A stretch of 37,066 bases of DNA from Sphingomonadales bacterium (GTDB lineage Bacteria; Pseudomonadota; Alphaproteobacteria; Sphingomonadales; Sphingomonadaceae). The position numbers and the translations under genes were made by a program. How positions within the stretch are numbered: the stretch's first letter is position 1; each line of letters starts with the position of its first letter. The DNA is taken from the NCBI GenBank assembly GCA_028871475.1, contig JAGWMZ010000036.1, positions 1-37,066 on the forward strand, read 5' to 3'. Below, in pieces: positions 15,958-26,800 of the stretch. Below the pieces are notes generated by a model, which did no database searches, was not told where the DNA came from, and saw nothing but the letters and a program-made list of their open reading frames with translations.

Positions 15958-17145
15958 ATGCAATCTGTTTTTCATAGGGGCCGTACCGCCGCTTCGCTGA
16001 AAGTTTTCGCGCTTCTTGCCTCGACCGGAATTCTAAGCGCTTGCGCGTCATTGCCCTCGAATGGCCCGACGGTTCCTGCTGTTCGGCACAGCGCCAGCGG
16101 TGAGGAGAACACGCTCGGCTTCAAAATTGTCGATATCGACTTGCAGAATGTCAACACGCCGCCGGAGCGTAACGATATCGGTCTGCTGCAGCTTCAAGCC
16201 ATGTCTGCGATGCCCCTGCCTGCTCACTCTGATCAGATTCGCAAGGGCGATGTTCTGACTATTTCTGTCTTTGAGGTCGGTGTCACCTTGTTTGGCGGCG
16301 GGGCGTCCTCGGCGGCTTTGGGTGGCGATATTCATGCGCCTACTGCGGGCGCCCAGACCATGACCGCCCAGGTCCGCGATGATGGAACGATCAGCCTGCC
16401 TTATATTGGTACCCTGCGCGCTGACGATGCCGATCCGGCGATCCTTGAACAGCGCATTCGCGAAAGATTGCGCCCACTCTCGCAGAGCCCGCAGGTGCAG
16501 GTCGGGATCACGCAGAGCGTTCAGAGTGTGGCGTATCTTTCGGGCGCCATCAGCAGGCCGGGCCGCATCCCGCTGACCGCCGCGCATGAGCGCTTGCTCG
16601 ATGTACTCGCCATTGCGGGCGGTGCGCAGAGCACCACGGCCGGCGCTGACAGCCTTGACCTCGATGTCCATCTGGTACGCGGCGACAAGGCCGTGTCGGT
16701 CCGCTTGGGTGATCTTCGTCCAGAAGACATGGCCAATCTGGTGATCATGCCGGGCGATCGCATTGAATTGCGCCGTGCCGCGCGCACCTTCACTGTGTTT
16801 GGCGCGACCGATCATGTCGCGCAGATCCCTTTCAGTGCCGAAAAGGTGACGCTGGCCGAGGCTATTGCCCGAGCCTCGGGCCCGTCTGATGCCCGCGCCA
16901 ATGCGCGCGGCGTGTTCCTGTTCCGCTTTGAGCGTGACAGTGCCGGCAAGATGAAGGCGCCTATCGTCTATCATATCGATATGATGAAGCCGCAGAGCTA
17001 CTTTCTGGCGCAGATGTTCGAAATGCAGGACAAGGACGTGATCCTCTTCGCCAATTCCCGCGCCAGCCTGGCGCAGAAGTTGGCGGCCATGCTGGGTAAT
17101 CTGTTCAGCCCGGCTACCGCGCTTATCTACGCAGCCAAGAACTAG
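15958..17145 (+). CDS. Capsule polysaccharide export lipoprotein (Wza/KpsD/BexD-like)
   Basis: This is the outer-membrane polysaccharide export protein of the capsule system. From the ATG at 15958 there is a lipoprotein signal, basic then VFALLASTGILSAC with the lipidated Cys at 29; longer in-frame starts at 15880 and 15928 would put the Cys too far in. The poly-export domain (about 90-190) has IRKGDVLTISVFEVG and DGTISLPYIGTL, followed by SLBB-type segments (VAYLSGAISRPGRIPL and FGATDHVAQIPF). It is 395 residues, similar to BexD/KpsD-class proteins. It opens the capsule locus and the next gene follows with a one-base gap. Confidence 0.9.
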   Translation: MQSVFHRGRTAASLKVFALLASTGILSACASLPSNGPTVPAVRHSASGEENTLGFKIVDIDLQNVNTPPERNDIGLLQLQAMSAMPLPAHSDQIRKGDVLTISVFEVGVTLFGGGASSAALGGDIHAPTAGAQTMTAQVRDDGTISLPYIGTLRADDADPAILEQRIRERLRPLSQSPQVQVGITQSVQSVAYLSGAISRPGRIPLTAAHERLLDVLAIAGGAQSTTAGADSLDLDVHLVRGDKAVSVRLGDLRPEDMANLVIMPGDRIELRRAARTFTVFGATDHVAQIPFSAEKVTLAEAIARASGPSDARANARGVFLFRFERDSAGKMKAPIVYHIDMMKPQSYFLAQMFEMQDKDVILFANSRASLAQKLAAMLGNLFSPATALIYAAKN

Positions 17146-17146
17146 G

Positions 17147-18439
17147 ATGCGCATTGGCATCGATGGCTATAATCTGGCCATTCCCAACGGCACGGGGGTG
17201 GCCACTTATGGCGCCTCACTGGCGCGTGTTGCAGCTGAGATGGGCCATGGGGTCGAGGCCGTCTTTGGCATCGATCCGGGCCGCAAGCCAGCCCTTCGCG
17301 AGACCTTGTTTTTTGAGCAGTTTGGCCACGGCCATAAGGGGCATGTAGGACGAAAGGTGCGCAATTCGGTCATATGGTGGCATCTGGCCCGCCGCCTGAT
17401 CGAAATTCCTCTGACCGACAATGTCGATCGTCGCGGCTTTGGTGCGCGCTGGCCGGCTTTCGACCGACTGTGGACCAGTTCGCTGCTGTTCGAGGTCGCG
17501 TGGGCACGCTTCACCTATTTGCGGCAGTGGACCACCGTGACCATGCCCAATCCCCCTGAGGTGATGCACTGGACATACCCCGTCCCGGTGCGCATGGCGG
17601 GCAGCCGCAATGTCTATACCCTCCACGATCTCGTGCCGCTGAAATTGCCGCATACCACCCTGGACAACAAGCGCTACTATCACCGCCTGATTGAGGGCTG
17701 CCTGCGCCATGGTGACCATATCGCCACTGTGTCCGAGGCAAGCCGCAACGATATTCTCGCCATGTTTGGCGCTGATCCGGACAAGGTGACCAACACCTAC
17801 CAATCGAGCCCCTTGCCCGAAAGCGTGGCACAGAGCAGCGCGGAGGAAGACCGCGCCATGATCGAGAGCGTCTTCGGCTTGCCGGCCAAGGGTTTCTACC
17901 TGTTCTTCGGCGCGGCAGACCCCAAGAAGAACATTGGCCGCGTGGTCGATGCCTATCTCGCTTCCGACAGCCAGCGGCCGCTGGTCGTCATCTCGTCGCG
18001 AGACTGGGGCATGGATGATGCCAGCGGCGGTCTGGGTGAGGGGGGTACGGTCTATGGTCGCAAAGTTGACCGCCCGATCATTCAGCTCAAATATTTGCCG
18101 CGCGACATGCTCTTCCGCCTGATCCGGTCGGCTCGGGCGGTGCTGTTTCCCTCGCTTTATGAAGGCTTTGGCCTGCCGGCGTTGGAAGCCCTGCAACTGG
18201 GCACGCCAGTGATTTCTTCGAACGCTGCCTCGTTACCCGAAGTGGTAGGGCACGGGGGGCTGTTGGTCGATCCCTACGAGACGCATGAGATCGCCGATGC
18301 CATCCGCGCGATCGACCACGACGATGAGCTCTATGAGAAATTGAGCCAAGCGGGTCTATCCCATGCAGCCGATTTTACCAATGAGGCCTTCGCGCAGAGG
18401 TTACAAGGTATGTATGCGCGGATGGGACTGGCAGTGTGA
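17147..18439 (+). CDS. GT4-family glycosyltransferase
   Basis: The protein has the GT-B fold of family 4: the N-terminal MRIGIDGYNLAIPNGTGVATY loop binds the acceptor, and the C-terminal half has FFGAADPKKNIGRVVDAYL and the sugar-nucleotide motif PSLYEGFGLPALEALQLG (E-X7-E) with PVISSNAASLPEV. It should add a sugar to the capsule repeat or linker using an activated donor; which sugar is not clear. The middle WTYPVPVRMAGSRNVYTLHD is normal for these enzymes. It starts one base after the export lipoprotein gene, so they are one operon. Confidence 0.92.
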   Translation: MRIGIDGYNLAIPNGTGVATYGASLARVAAEMGHGVEAVFGIDPGRKPALRETLFFEQFGHGHKGHVGRKVRNSVIWWHLARRLIEIPLTDNVDRRGFGARWPAFDRLWTSSLLFEVAWARFTYLRQWTTVTMPNPPEVMHWTYPVPVRMAGSRNVYTLHDLVPLKLPHTTLDNKRYYHRLIEGCLRHGDHIATVSEASRNDILAMFGADPDKVTNTYQSSPLPESVAQSSAEEDRAMIESVFGLPAKGFYLFFGAADPKKNIGRVVDAYLASDSQRPLVVISSRDWGMDDASGGLGEGGTVYGRKVDRPIIQLKYLPRDMLFRLIRSARAVLFPSLYEGFGLPALEALQLGTPVISSNAASLPEVVGHGGLLVDPYETHEIADAIRAIDHDDELYEKLSQAGLSHAADFTNEAFAQRLQGMYARMGLAV

Positions 18440-18509
18440 CGGGGTTAACCTGTCGGATGGTTAATGTTTCAGCGAAATCATCAGGTAAGAATTCCATATA
18501 GGCTTGGCG

Positions 18510-19196
18510 TTATGCTGGCGGCGGCTCTTCCTTCGCCAGTTTCCCCAAATGCAGCTTCATCTGCCACGCAAACAGGCCCAGCAGCCCAGCCGCGCCAAGG
18601 CCCACCACCACATCCTCCAGCTTCACCCATTCGGGCAACCCCGGCACCGATGGCGCGCCAAAAATCAGCACGATCAGATTGAGCAATATAATCCCTATCC
18701 GCAGCTCCGTCGGCCCCATGCCGCCCACGGTCACCTGAAACTTGCGGTCAATCACCGTGCGGACCAACACCTGAATTGCCAGCATCTGGTAAGCCGCCAG
18801 CAGGGTCAGGATGAGATCCATCCGCACGCCGGGGATGAAGCCCTCGCCCAGCGCGATGAGCAGATTACCCACCGTATCGATCACCTGATCGAGATAGAAG
18901 CCATAGCGTGGCCGCTCGATCTTGCGGAGCCGCGCCACCGTGCCGTCGAGCGAATCGCCGAGCCAGTGGAAGACAACGCCAAGGTTGGAGAGCCAAAGCC
19001 AGCTAATCGCGTAATTGGCAAGTAAGCCACCCATCAGCACCATTACCGCGCCAAACACGCCAAAGCCGGTCAAGCGATCGGGCGTCACCCACCCTGGCAG
19101 ACGCCGGGCGATCGCCAGCAGGGCAACGCGCTCGATGCCCGTCAGCGGGCTTTCATTCACGCGCTTGTCTGTCGGCGGCGGGAGGGCTTCACTCAT
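18510..19196 (-). CDS. CDP-alcohol phosphatidyltransferase family protein
   Basis: The CDP-alcohol signature D-X2-D-G-X2-A-R-X8-G-X3-D-X3-D is complete: DSLDGTVARLRKIERPRYGF, then YLDQVID (about residues 80-107). Several hydrophobic segments surround it (about 46-68, 110-135, 163-182, 195-215), so it is an inner-membrane enzyme. Such enzymes join a CDP-linked alcohol (CDP-diacylglycerol or CDP-polyol) to an alcohol acceptor to make a phosphodiester lipid. Here it follows a glycosyltransferase gene on the same strand by 12 bases, within a capsule locus, which suggests a role in a phospholipid anchor or phosphodiester linkage rather than bulk membrane lipid (inference). It is convergent with the glycosyltransferase to its left. 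Confidence 0.88.
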   Translation of the reverse strand: MSEALPPPTDKRVNESPLTGIERVALLAIARRLPGWVTPDRLTGFGVFGAVMVLMGGLLANYAISWLWLSNLGVVFHWLGDSLDGTVARLRKIERPRYGFYLDQVIDTVGNLLIALGEGFIPGVRMDLILTLLAAYQMLAIQVLVRTVIDRKFQVTVGGMGPTELRIGIILLNLIVLIFGAPSVPGLPEWVKLEDVVVGLGAAGLLGLFAWQMKLHLGKLAKEEPPPA

Positions 19197-19208
19197 GGTG
19201 TGTCCAGT

Positions 19209-20540
19209 TCACAAAATGGCAGTTGATGTTTCGTTTCGCGGACTATGGCCCGGCAAATAGCCTCGCGCAAAGTGTTCGAGGGCCAGCGCAATGTCGCGGC
19301 AATAGGCCTGCTCGCTGATCGCCTCGTCCAGCGCGGGGGTAGAGCGCAGCGGGCCTGCCGGTTGCGCCAGAACAGCGCGTTCCCAACCCTCCACATCGTC
19401 GACCGGCAACAACCTGGTTTCGACATTGGCAATTTCGCGATGGGCGGCAATGTCGGAGGCGATGGTCGGCACCCCCAGAGCATTGGCCTCAAGCACCGAC
19501 AGGCCGAAACCTTCGGCATGGCTAGGGCAGAGCATGGCGGCGGCCCCCAGCGTCAGCCGGGCCAGCGCCGGACTGGACAGGCCCGAGACGTGATGGATCA
19601 ACCGCGACAGGCTGCGATCCGTCGCGATTGCGCCGAGAATGGTTTCGGCGTCGCGCCCGGGCGCGCCCACAATCACCAGATGGGGTGCCTTGCTGCCCAG
19701 CCGCGTGGCAAGCCGCCGCCACACCTCAATGAGCAAGGCGTGATTCTTGCGTGGCTCCACGGTGGAACAGGTAAGGAAATAATACTGCCCTGCCAGCGCC
19801 GCATCCGCCGACCGTGGTGTGCCCAAAGCCTCAGGCACGGGCAGGCCACGGACATGGACAGGCATGTCTGGACGCCCCATGCGCGCCATAGCGTGCACAA
19901 TCGTGCCGCGCGCGTGCTGCGTGGTGGTGATGATGAGATCGCCACGCTGCACGGCCGTACGAACCATCTGGGTGTGATGCTCTACCGCCGAGGGCGAAAC
20001 GAACTGCGGATATTCAAGCGGAATCGTATCGTGCAGCATGAAAGCGGCGGTGACATCCCGCCGCTTGGCGAGCCAGCGATGAAAGGCTGGAATTGCAAGC
20101 CCTATTTGTCCGACATTCAAATAAATTGCGCCTTGTGGCAGCGCGGTAACAGGCCGCCCCAAGGCGACGCCCGTCCGTCGCAAATGCGCCATCATCCGTC
20201 GCAGCTTCACAGCGGTCGACATAGGTTTTTTGGGGGCTGTGTCGAGGGCCGCTCCGGGCACTCCGCAAAGCGCCTCGACCAGCCCCTGCCAGCGCGGATC
20301 GTCCCCCTCATCGATCCTTTCAGCCCAGAGTTCGTGAAGATGATCCAGCCCGCGCCGGACCATGCCGGCCTCAAAGCCGCGTACCCCCCATGGAGTAGGC
20401 AAAATCCCGATATTCCCGGAATTTTCGTGGCTGAAAAAGGCGCTGGCCAGTGCCACATCGACCCTGTCGATGCCGCGCGGAGACTGGCTGAGGGGCCCAA
20501 GAAACAGGCGCGTCAGATCATAGGCGATCACGCGGGGCAT
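19209..20540 (-). CDS. GT4-family glycosyltransferase
   Basis: A GT-B enzyme of family 4: FLTCSTVEPRKNHALLIEVW, then VIVGAPGRDAETI and PSHAEGFGLSVLEANALG (E-X7-E motif) with VPTIASDIAAHREI. The N-terminal 100 residues (RVIAYDLTRLFLGP, then RGIDRVDVALASAFF) are typical of capsule and O-antigen enzymes in alphaproteobacteria that act on large substrates. The ATG at 20540 is chosen; a TTG at 20549 is possible and closer to the AGGAG. It is divergent from the PKS gene with about 280 bases between, and forms a two-gene operon with the CDP-alcohol phosphatidyltransferase. Confidence 0.9.
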   Translation of the reverse strand: MPRVIAYDLTRLFLGPLSQSPRGIDRVDVALASAFFSHENSGNIGILPTPWGVRGFEAGMVRRGLDHLHELWAERIDEGDDPRWQGLVEALCGVPGAALDTAPKKPMSTAVKLRRMMAHLRRTGVALGRPVTALPQGAIYLNVGQIGLAIPAFHRWLAKRRDVTAAFMLHDTIPLEYPQFVSPSAVEHHTQMVRTAVQRGDLIITTTQHARGTIVHAMARMGRPDMPVHVRGLPVPEALGTPRSADAALAGQYYFLTCSTVEPRKNHALLIEVWRRLATRLGSKAPHLVIVGAPGRDAETILGAIATDRSLSRLIHHVSGLSSPALARLTLGAAAMLCPSHAEGFGLSVLEANALGVPTIASDIAAHREIANVETRLLPVDDVEGWERAVLAQPAGPLRSTPALDEAISEQAYCRDIALALEHFARGYLPGHSPRNETSTAIL

Positions 20541-20697
20541 GATGGGCAAGTGGCTCCTGCAAACCTTAGCGGGAGAAAACCACGCTTGTTAGCATCTGTG
20601 TAGCAAGGCTTGTGCGAAGTTCAAGACGACCCTTTTCCCTTTGTCGGGCATAGTAATTTTTACATATTCAAAACAGAGGCCCGATCCTCCCGGTGGC

Positions 20698-20725
20698 TTG
20701 ACGCAACGCAGCATGGGGATATGCT
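20698..20725 (+). promoter_or_regulatory. Candidate promoter of the PKS operon
   Basis: TTGACG (-35) and TATGCT (-10) are separated by 16 bases, about 95 bases before the PKS start in the divergent intergenic region. The match is good for a sigma-70-type promoter in a GC-rich organism but is read by eye. A six-codon open frame (20803-20823, ATGAGAGAACAGACTGCG then stop) overlaps the PKS GTG start by the TGA. Confidence 0.45.
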
Positions 20726-20819
20726 TGTACCCCTTAAGGTCGCCGGATAAAGCGTGCACGCGTCCAAGTTGTGCCGCGCGAACAGAATTCAAAGTTTGCC
20801 AAATGAGAGAACAGACTGC

Positions 20820-23800
20820 GTGACATCCAGGCGTGATACGGTCGTCGAAACGGCCATTGTTGGTGCGGCATGCCGCTTGCCGGGTGCCCCGAACGAGGCA
20901 GCCTTTCGCGAGGTTCTGAACAGCGGCGCCTTCACCGTCAGCAAGGCCCCCGAGGGGCGCTGGCATGGTGAGCTCGCGTTCCATCCTGGTAAAAACACAG
21001 CCGGTTCGGCCTATACTTTCGCCGGCGGCTTTCTGCCCACGCCCTATGATTTTGACATTGGTGTCTTTGGCATGTCGCCGCGCGAGGCGGTGCAGGTCGA
21101 CCCGCAACAGCGCCTGCTGGCCGAACTCGTCTGGGAAGCGCTGGAAAACGCGCGTATCGCTCCTGCTGACATCGCGGGCAAGGAAGTGGGCGTTTATATC
21201 GGTGTTTCCGCGCTGGATCACGCGAACCTGTTTGGTGGCGACCCGGGCGCGATCGAGAGCCACTTCATGACTGGCAACACGCTGTCGATCGTGGCGAATC
21301 GCATCTCCTATCTCTTCGACCTCAAGGGCCCGAGCTTCATCGTTGACACGGCCTGCTCGTCCTCGCTGGTGGCGGTGGAAAAGGCACTGACCGATTTGCG
21401 TAGCGGACGCGTCGACACCGCCATCGTCGGCGGCGTTAACATGCTGCTCTCGCCTGCCGCCTTTGTCGGTTTCAGCCGCGCGCAAATGCTCTCGCCCACC
21501 GGGGCCTGCCGCCCCTTCTCGGCCAAGGGCGACGGCTATGTCCGCTCCGAGGGCGGCGTGGTCTTCATCCTTCAGCGCAGCGACATTGCCGATCCCGGCG
21601 CCATCCGCGCGTTGATCAAGGGCGCAGCGATCAATTCCGACGGGCGCACTTCCGGCATCGCCCTGCCGGGTCTCGATGGCCAGCGCTCGCTGCTGGAGCG
21701 GACCTATGCCGATGCCGGGGTCGCGCCCGATGATCTCGCTTTCGTAGAAGCGCATGGCACCGGCACCATCGTGGGCGACCCGATTGAGGCGACCGCCATC
21801 GGCACTGTGCTCGGCAAGCCGCGCAAGAAACCGCTGCCCATGGGCTCGGTCAAGTCGAACATCGGCCATCTTGAGCCCGCTTCGGGCGTAGCGGGCATGA
21901 TGAAGGCGCTCATCGCGCTGGAACAGCGGGTCTATCCGGCGACCCTTCATCTCGACTCGCTCAACCCGCATGTCGATTTTGGCGCGCTCAATTTGCAGCC
22001 CGCCACCAAGCCGGTGCCGCTGGGCGATGGCGTGCTTCATTGCGGCGTGTCCTCCTTCGGCTTTGGCGGCACGAATGCGCATGTGGTACTTTCCAGCCCT
22101 CCGCCGGTCGCGGTCAAGGCGGCTGAAACGGCGCCCGACGCGCTGGTTCTTTCCAGCCACTGCAAGGACTCGCTGGCCCAGCTCGCCGGTGCCTATGCCG
22201 ACCGCCTCGAAAAGGGTGTCAGCCCGGCGGCGCTGGCTCACGCCGCGCTCAATGGCCGCGCCCTGATGCGCCAGCGCGCGGTGCTGCCCCTGACCGATGG
22301 CACCACCATGGCCGGGCAGCTTCGCGCTCTCGCCGAAGGGCAAAAGCTCAAGGGCTCGCGCCTTGCCACCGGCACGGCGCTCTCCGGTACGGTGAAGGTC
22401 TGCTTTGTCTATAACGGCAATGGTTCACAGTGGGTGGGCATGGGCCGTGACGCCTATCGTGCCAATCCGGTTTTCCGCAAGGCATTCGACGCAGCCGATG
22501 CTGCCTTCATGGCGCTGGGCCATGAGGGGCTGGCCGAGGCCATGCATGCCGATGATCTGGCCGAAAAGCTGGAACTTGCCGTCTGGGCGCAACCGCTGAT
22601 CTTTGCCATTCAGGTCGGCCTGACCGCCGCGCTGGCGGACAAGGGGCTGACCCCGTCGATGGTGCTGGGCCACAGCGTGGGCGAGATCTCTGCGGCTTAT
22701 GCAGCGGGCATCATCACGCTCGATCAGGCCGCGCGCATCCTGATGGCCCGCGCCGACAGTCAGGAGGCCGTGCATAATGCCGGGACCATGGCGGCCATGG
22801 CCGCCAACCGCGCGACGATCGCCGATCTCATTCGCAGCAGCGGCCTTGAGGATCTTGACATCGCCGCCGATAACGGCCCCAGCTCCGTGACCATTTCGGG
22901 CACGGATGCGGCTGTCGCGGCCTTCATGCGCCTTGCGCGCAAGAACCGTATCGCGGGGCGTCAGCTCGACATCGCCTATCCCTATCACTCGGCCCTGCTC
23001 GAGGGGATCGAGGGCGCCTTCCACGCCGAACTCGGCAAAATCATCCCCGGCGCGGGTACGGTGCCGATGATCTCCACCGTGACGGGCAACCTGCTGATGG
23101 GCGAGGCGTTTGACAGCGCCTATTGGTGGCAGAACATCCGCCATGAGGTGATGTTCTCGCGCGCCGTCCGCACAGCGGCGGAACGCGGCGCCAACCTGTT
23201 CATCGAGGTCGGCCCACGCATGATCCTGTGCTCGGCCATGACCGGCACGGTGGAAGCGGCGGGCTTCACGGGCCGCGCGCTCCACAGTTTGAGCGACGGT
23301 GCCGGTCATGATGGCGATCCCGTGACCGACATTCTCACCCGGGCCATCGCCAATGGTTTCGAGCCCGCGCGCCATCCCGTCGGCGTCGACCGCTCGATCG
23401 ACCTGCCGACCTATCCCTGGCAACGCAAGACCTACGCCTATACGCCGACCTCGGCAGCGCTCAACGTGCATGGCAACAGCGCGCGTCATCCGCTGATCGG
23501 CGGACGCCTGGCGCAGGGCGTGCCCGAATGGCGCAATGTGCTTGATGCGCATCTGGTGCCTTATCTGGCCGACCATGTGGTGGGCGGCGAAATCGTCGTG
23601 CCCGCCACGGCACTGGCGGAAATGACGCTGGCGGTAGCCGCTGAACTCTGGCCCGAGAGCGGCGTCTGCGTTGAGGATTTTGACATTCTCCAGCCGCTGG
23701 TCGTCGGCGCTGAGGAGCAGCGCGAGATTTCCACGCGCCTGACGATGGACCCGGCCACGGTCGAGATCTGGAGCCGCCCGCGTTTCTCGGCCGATGAATG

Positions 23801-26800
23801 GATCCTTCATGCGCGCGGTCGCATCGGCAAGGCACCGGTCCTGCGCGGCCATGCGCCGCAGATGACCGAGGTGACGGTCGCCCATGCCGATCCCGCGGCC
23901 ATTTATCGCAAGGCCAGCTTCAGCGACATCGACTATGGCCCGACCTTCGCGTTGCTCCAGTCGCTCAGCCGACAGGGTGAAGAGATCGTCGAAACCACGC
24001 TAAGCGTGCCGGAACCCAGCACCGGCGCCTACAAGCGACCGCAGGTGCTGCATCCGGCCAGCGTCGATGCCTCCTTCCACGGCCTGTTCGATTTCGTCAC
24101 CGAGGGCGATGAGAGCACCAAGACCTGGCTGCCGATCCGTTTCGAGCGTTTGACCGTGTGGACGCCGGGCGCGGATGTCACCGATGTGACCATCGTGGTC
24201 GACAAGAGCGGCGAGCAACTCAAGACCATCACCTTGTGGATGCGTAACAGTGCCGGGCGCACCGTGGCGCGGCTTGACCGCGCCCTGCTGCGCGCCGTGG
24301 CCCGCCTGGAAAAGCCCGAGCTGCAGGGCGTCTATCACCTCTCCACCCCGCCTGCCGGACTGGCGGCGGCCCCGTCACTCGCGGCGCTCGCGCAGGGCTG
24401 GTTCGAGACGACGACGCTGCCGGGCCAGTCGGACGGTTGGCTGCTGCTGCACGCCCATATGCGCGCGGCGGCGGTCGAGGCCTTGCGCGCTCTGGCTGAC
24501 AAGGATGGTCAGTTGGATCTGGCCGCTTTGCTCGACCCGCCGGCTCTCGCCGCCAAGGGTGGGCGTCCGCCAGAACAGCGCGGCTGGATCGGCGACCTGC
24601 TGCTCGAACTGATCAATGGTGGTGACGTTGTTCAAGCCGGGGAGCGCCTGACCCTTGCCGACAGCCACATCCCCGATGCCGCGATGATTCTGGCAAGCTG
24701 CGCCGCTGAATTCCCCGAGGCGGCGGCGGATCTGGCGCTGTCGGCGCTGGCGGCGGAGAACCTGCCTGCGCTGCTGCGCGGCGAGACGGTGGCGCCCCCA
24801 CGCGCGCGCATTCTGGCCCGGCATGACAGCGCCTCGCTGCGACTGAAGCCGGCGGTAGATGGGCTGATCGCCTGTCTCTCGGCCGTGGCCGCGCGCATCG
24901 GGGCTGATCATCCGCGCCACGTTCATGTCGTGGTTGCCGAGCAGGATGGCGAGGCCGTGATGGCCGCTTTGACCGATCCGGTGGCTTCGGGGCTGATGAG
25001 CGGCGCTTTGGCTGGCCGTCTGCGCCTGTCGATTGCTGCAGCCGACAGCCATGCGGCCGAACGCCTTGCGCGCGCCATGCCTGCTGCCGGTCAGTGGGAA
25101 ATCATTGACCTCTCCAAGCCGCAAGCCGCCACCGCGGATGTGCTTTTGCTCTGCGCGCCCGCTGAACGCCGCATGGCCGCGCAGGAGGCCTCGGCGCTGG
25201 CACGGCTGCTGCGCGCGGGCGGTGTATGGATCGCCGCGCAGCCGGCGATGGATTCGCTCGTTGCCTTCCAGCGCGGCACGGCGCCCGCCGATGCACGGCA
25301 GGAGGAAGGCGTCACGCTGGCCCCCATGCTCAAGGAACTGCCCGAGCTGTCGGGCATCGTCACGCTGGGTCAGTTTGACGAAGGGCTGGTCGTCCATATC
25401 GGTGAACGGCGCGTTGAAGCCGGGGCTCAGGATCAACTGGCCTGCGTCCCTGTCATGGGTGAAGGACAGATGGCGGTGCAGGCGCCTGCCTTGGGACAAT
25501 TGCTGGCCGCCGCTGGCTGGTCTAAACAGGCCGATGCCGTCAACCGCCTGCTGGTCGTCGAGGATGGCTCGATCGCCCAGATGGCATCCTGCATCGATGC
25601 TTTGCGGACCATGCTTTTTGCGGCGCGCAGCGAGGAACCGCGCCCGCATCTGTGGGTCGTGGTCAGCGAGCAGGGCGACCATGGTGCGGCCCGCGTGGCT
25701 GCCATGCGCTCATTCACCCGCGTGGCGATGAACGAGATGGCCGATATGGACATCCGCTTCATCGAGATTGCAGCCGCCGTGCCGCAGGAGACGCTGACCG
25801 CCGGGCTGAGCGAAATCCTGCGTCATCCGGGCCGCGAACGCGAATGGTGCGTAACGCCGCAGGGCGTGACTTCAGCGCGTTTGCTCGCCGGCCTGCCGCT
25901 GGCGAGCGAACCGGCGATGAGCGCCATGCGTTTGCATTTCCCGCGTCCGGGTCAGCTGGAAAACTTCCAGTGGATCGAGGCGGAGCGTTACACCCCGCCT
26001 ACCGGTCATATCGAGGTCGAGCTGGTCGCGACGGGCCTCAATTTCCGCGACGTTATGTTGGCCATGGGCCTGCTCTTCGACGATGTGCTCGATGAAGGTC
26101 TGGCGGGCGCCGTCTATGGGCTGGAATGCGCGGGTCGCGTGGTGGCAATTGGCGAGGGCGTGCATGGCTTCGCCTTGGGCGACATGGTCATGGGCTTTGG
26201 CCAGAACAGCTTTGCCAGCCATGCCATCGGCCCGCAGGAAGCCTTTGTCGCCGTGCCCGAGGGCGTCTCGCCCGAGGCAGCGGCGGGACTGCCGGTGGCC
26301 TTCTACACCGCATGGTATGCGCTGGTCGAACTGGCGCGGCTGCGTGCCGGCGAAACCGTGCTGATCCATGGCGGCGCGGGCGGCGTTGGCCTTGCCGCGA
26401 CGCAGATAGCACGGGCCATGGGCGCGACGGTGATCTCCACCGTCTCGAGCCCGGACAAGGCGGCGCTGGCGCGGCTCTATGGCGCGAACCATATCTATGA
26501 CAGCCGCAGCCTCGATTTCGTCGATGAAGTGCGCGAGTTGCATGGCGGCGCCGATGTCGTGCTCAACTCGCTCTCGGGCGAGGCGATGCGTGGCTCGGTC
26601 AAGGTGCTGCGTTCGCGTGGCCGCTTCATCGAGCTGGGCAAGCGCGACTATGTCGCCAACAGCCTGCTGGCGCTGCGTCCTTTCCGTCGCAATCTCAGCT
26701 ATTTCGGTGTGGACGTTGACCAGATCCTGGCGCTGGACCCCGAGCTGACCGGCGTTGGCCTTGCCGCCATCGCCGAGGGCTTTGCCGATGGCACCTATAT

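Noticed and set aside
20589..22343. A 584-residue minus-strand frame opposite the KS domain; similar long ones lie at 22425-23885, 24375-25682 and 25872-27707.
   Set aside because: The plus strand carries all PKS motifs in one uninterrupted frame; these are antisense artefacts of GC-rich codons.
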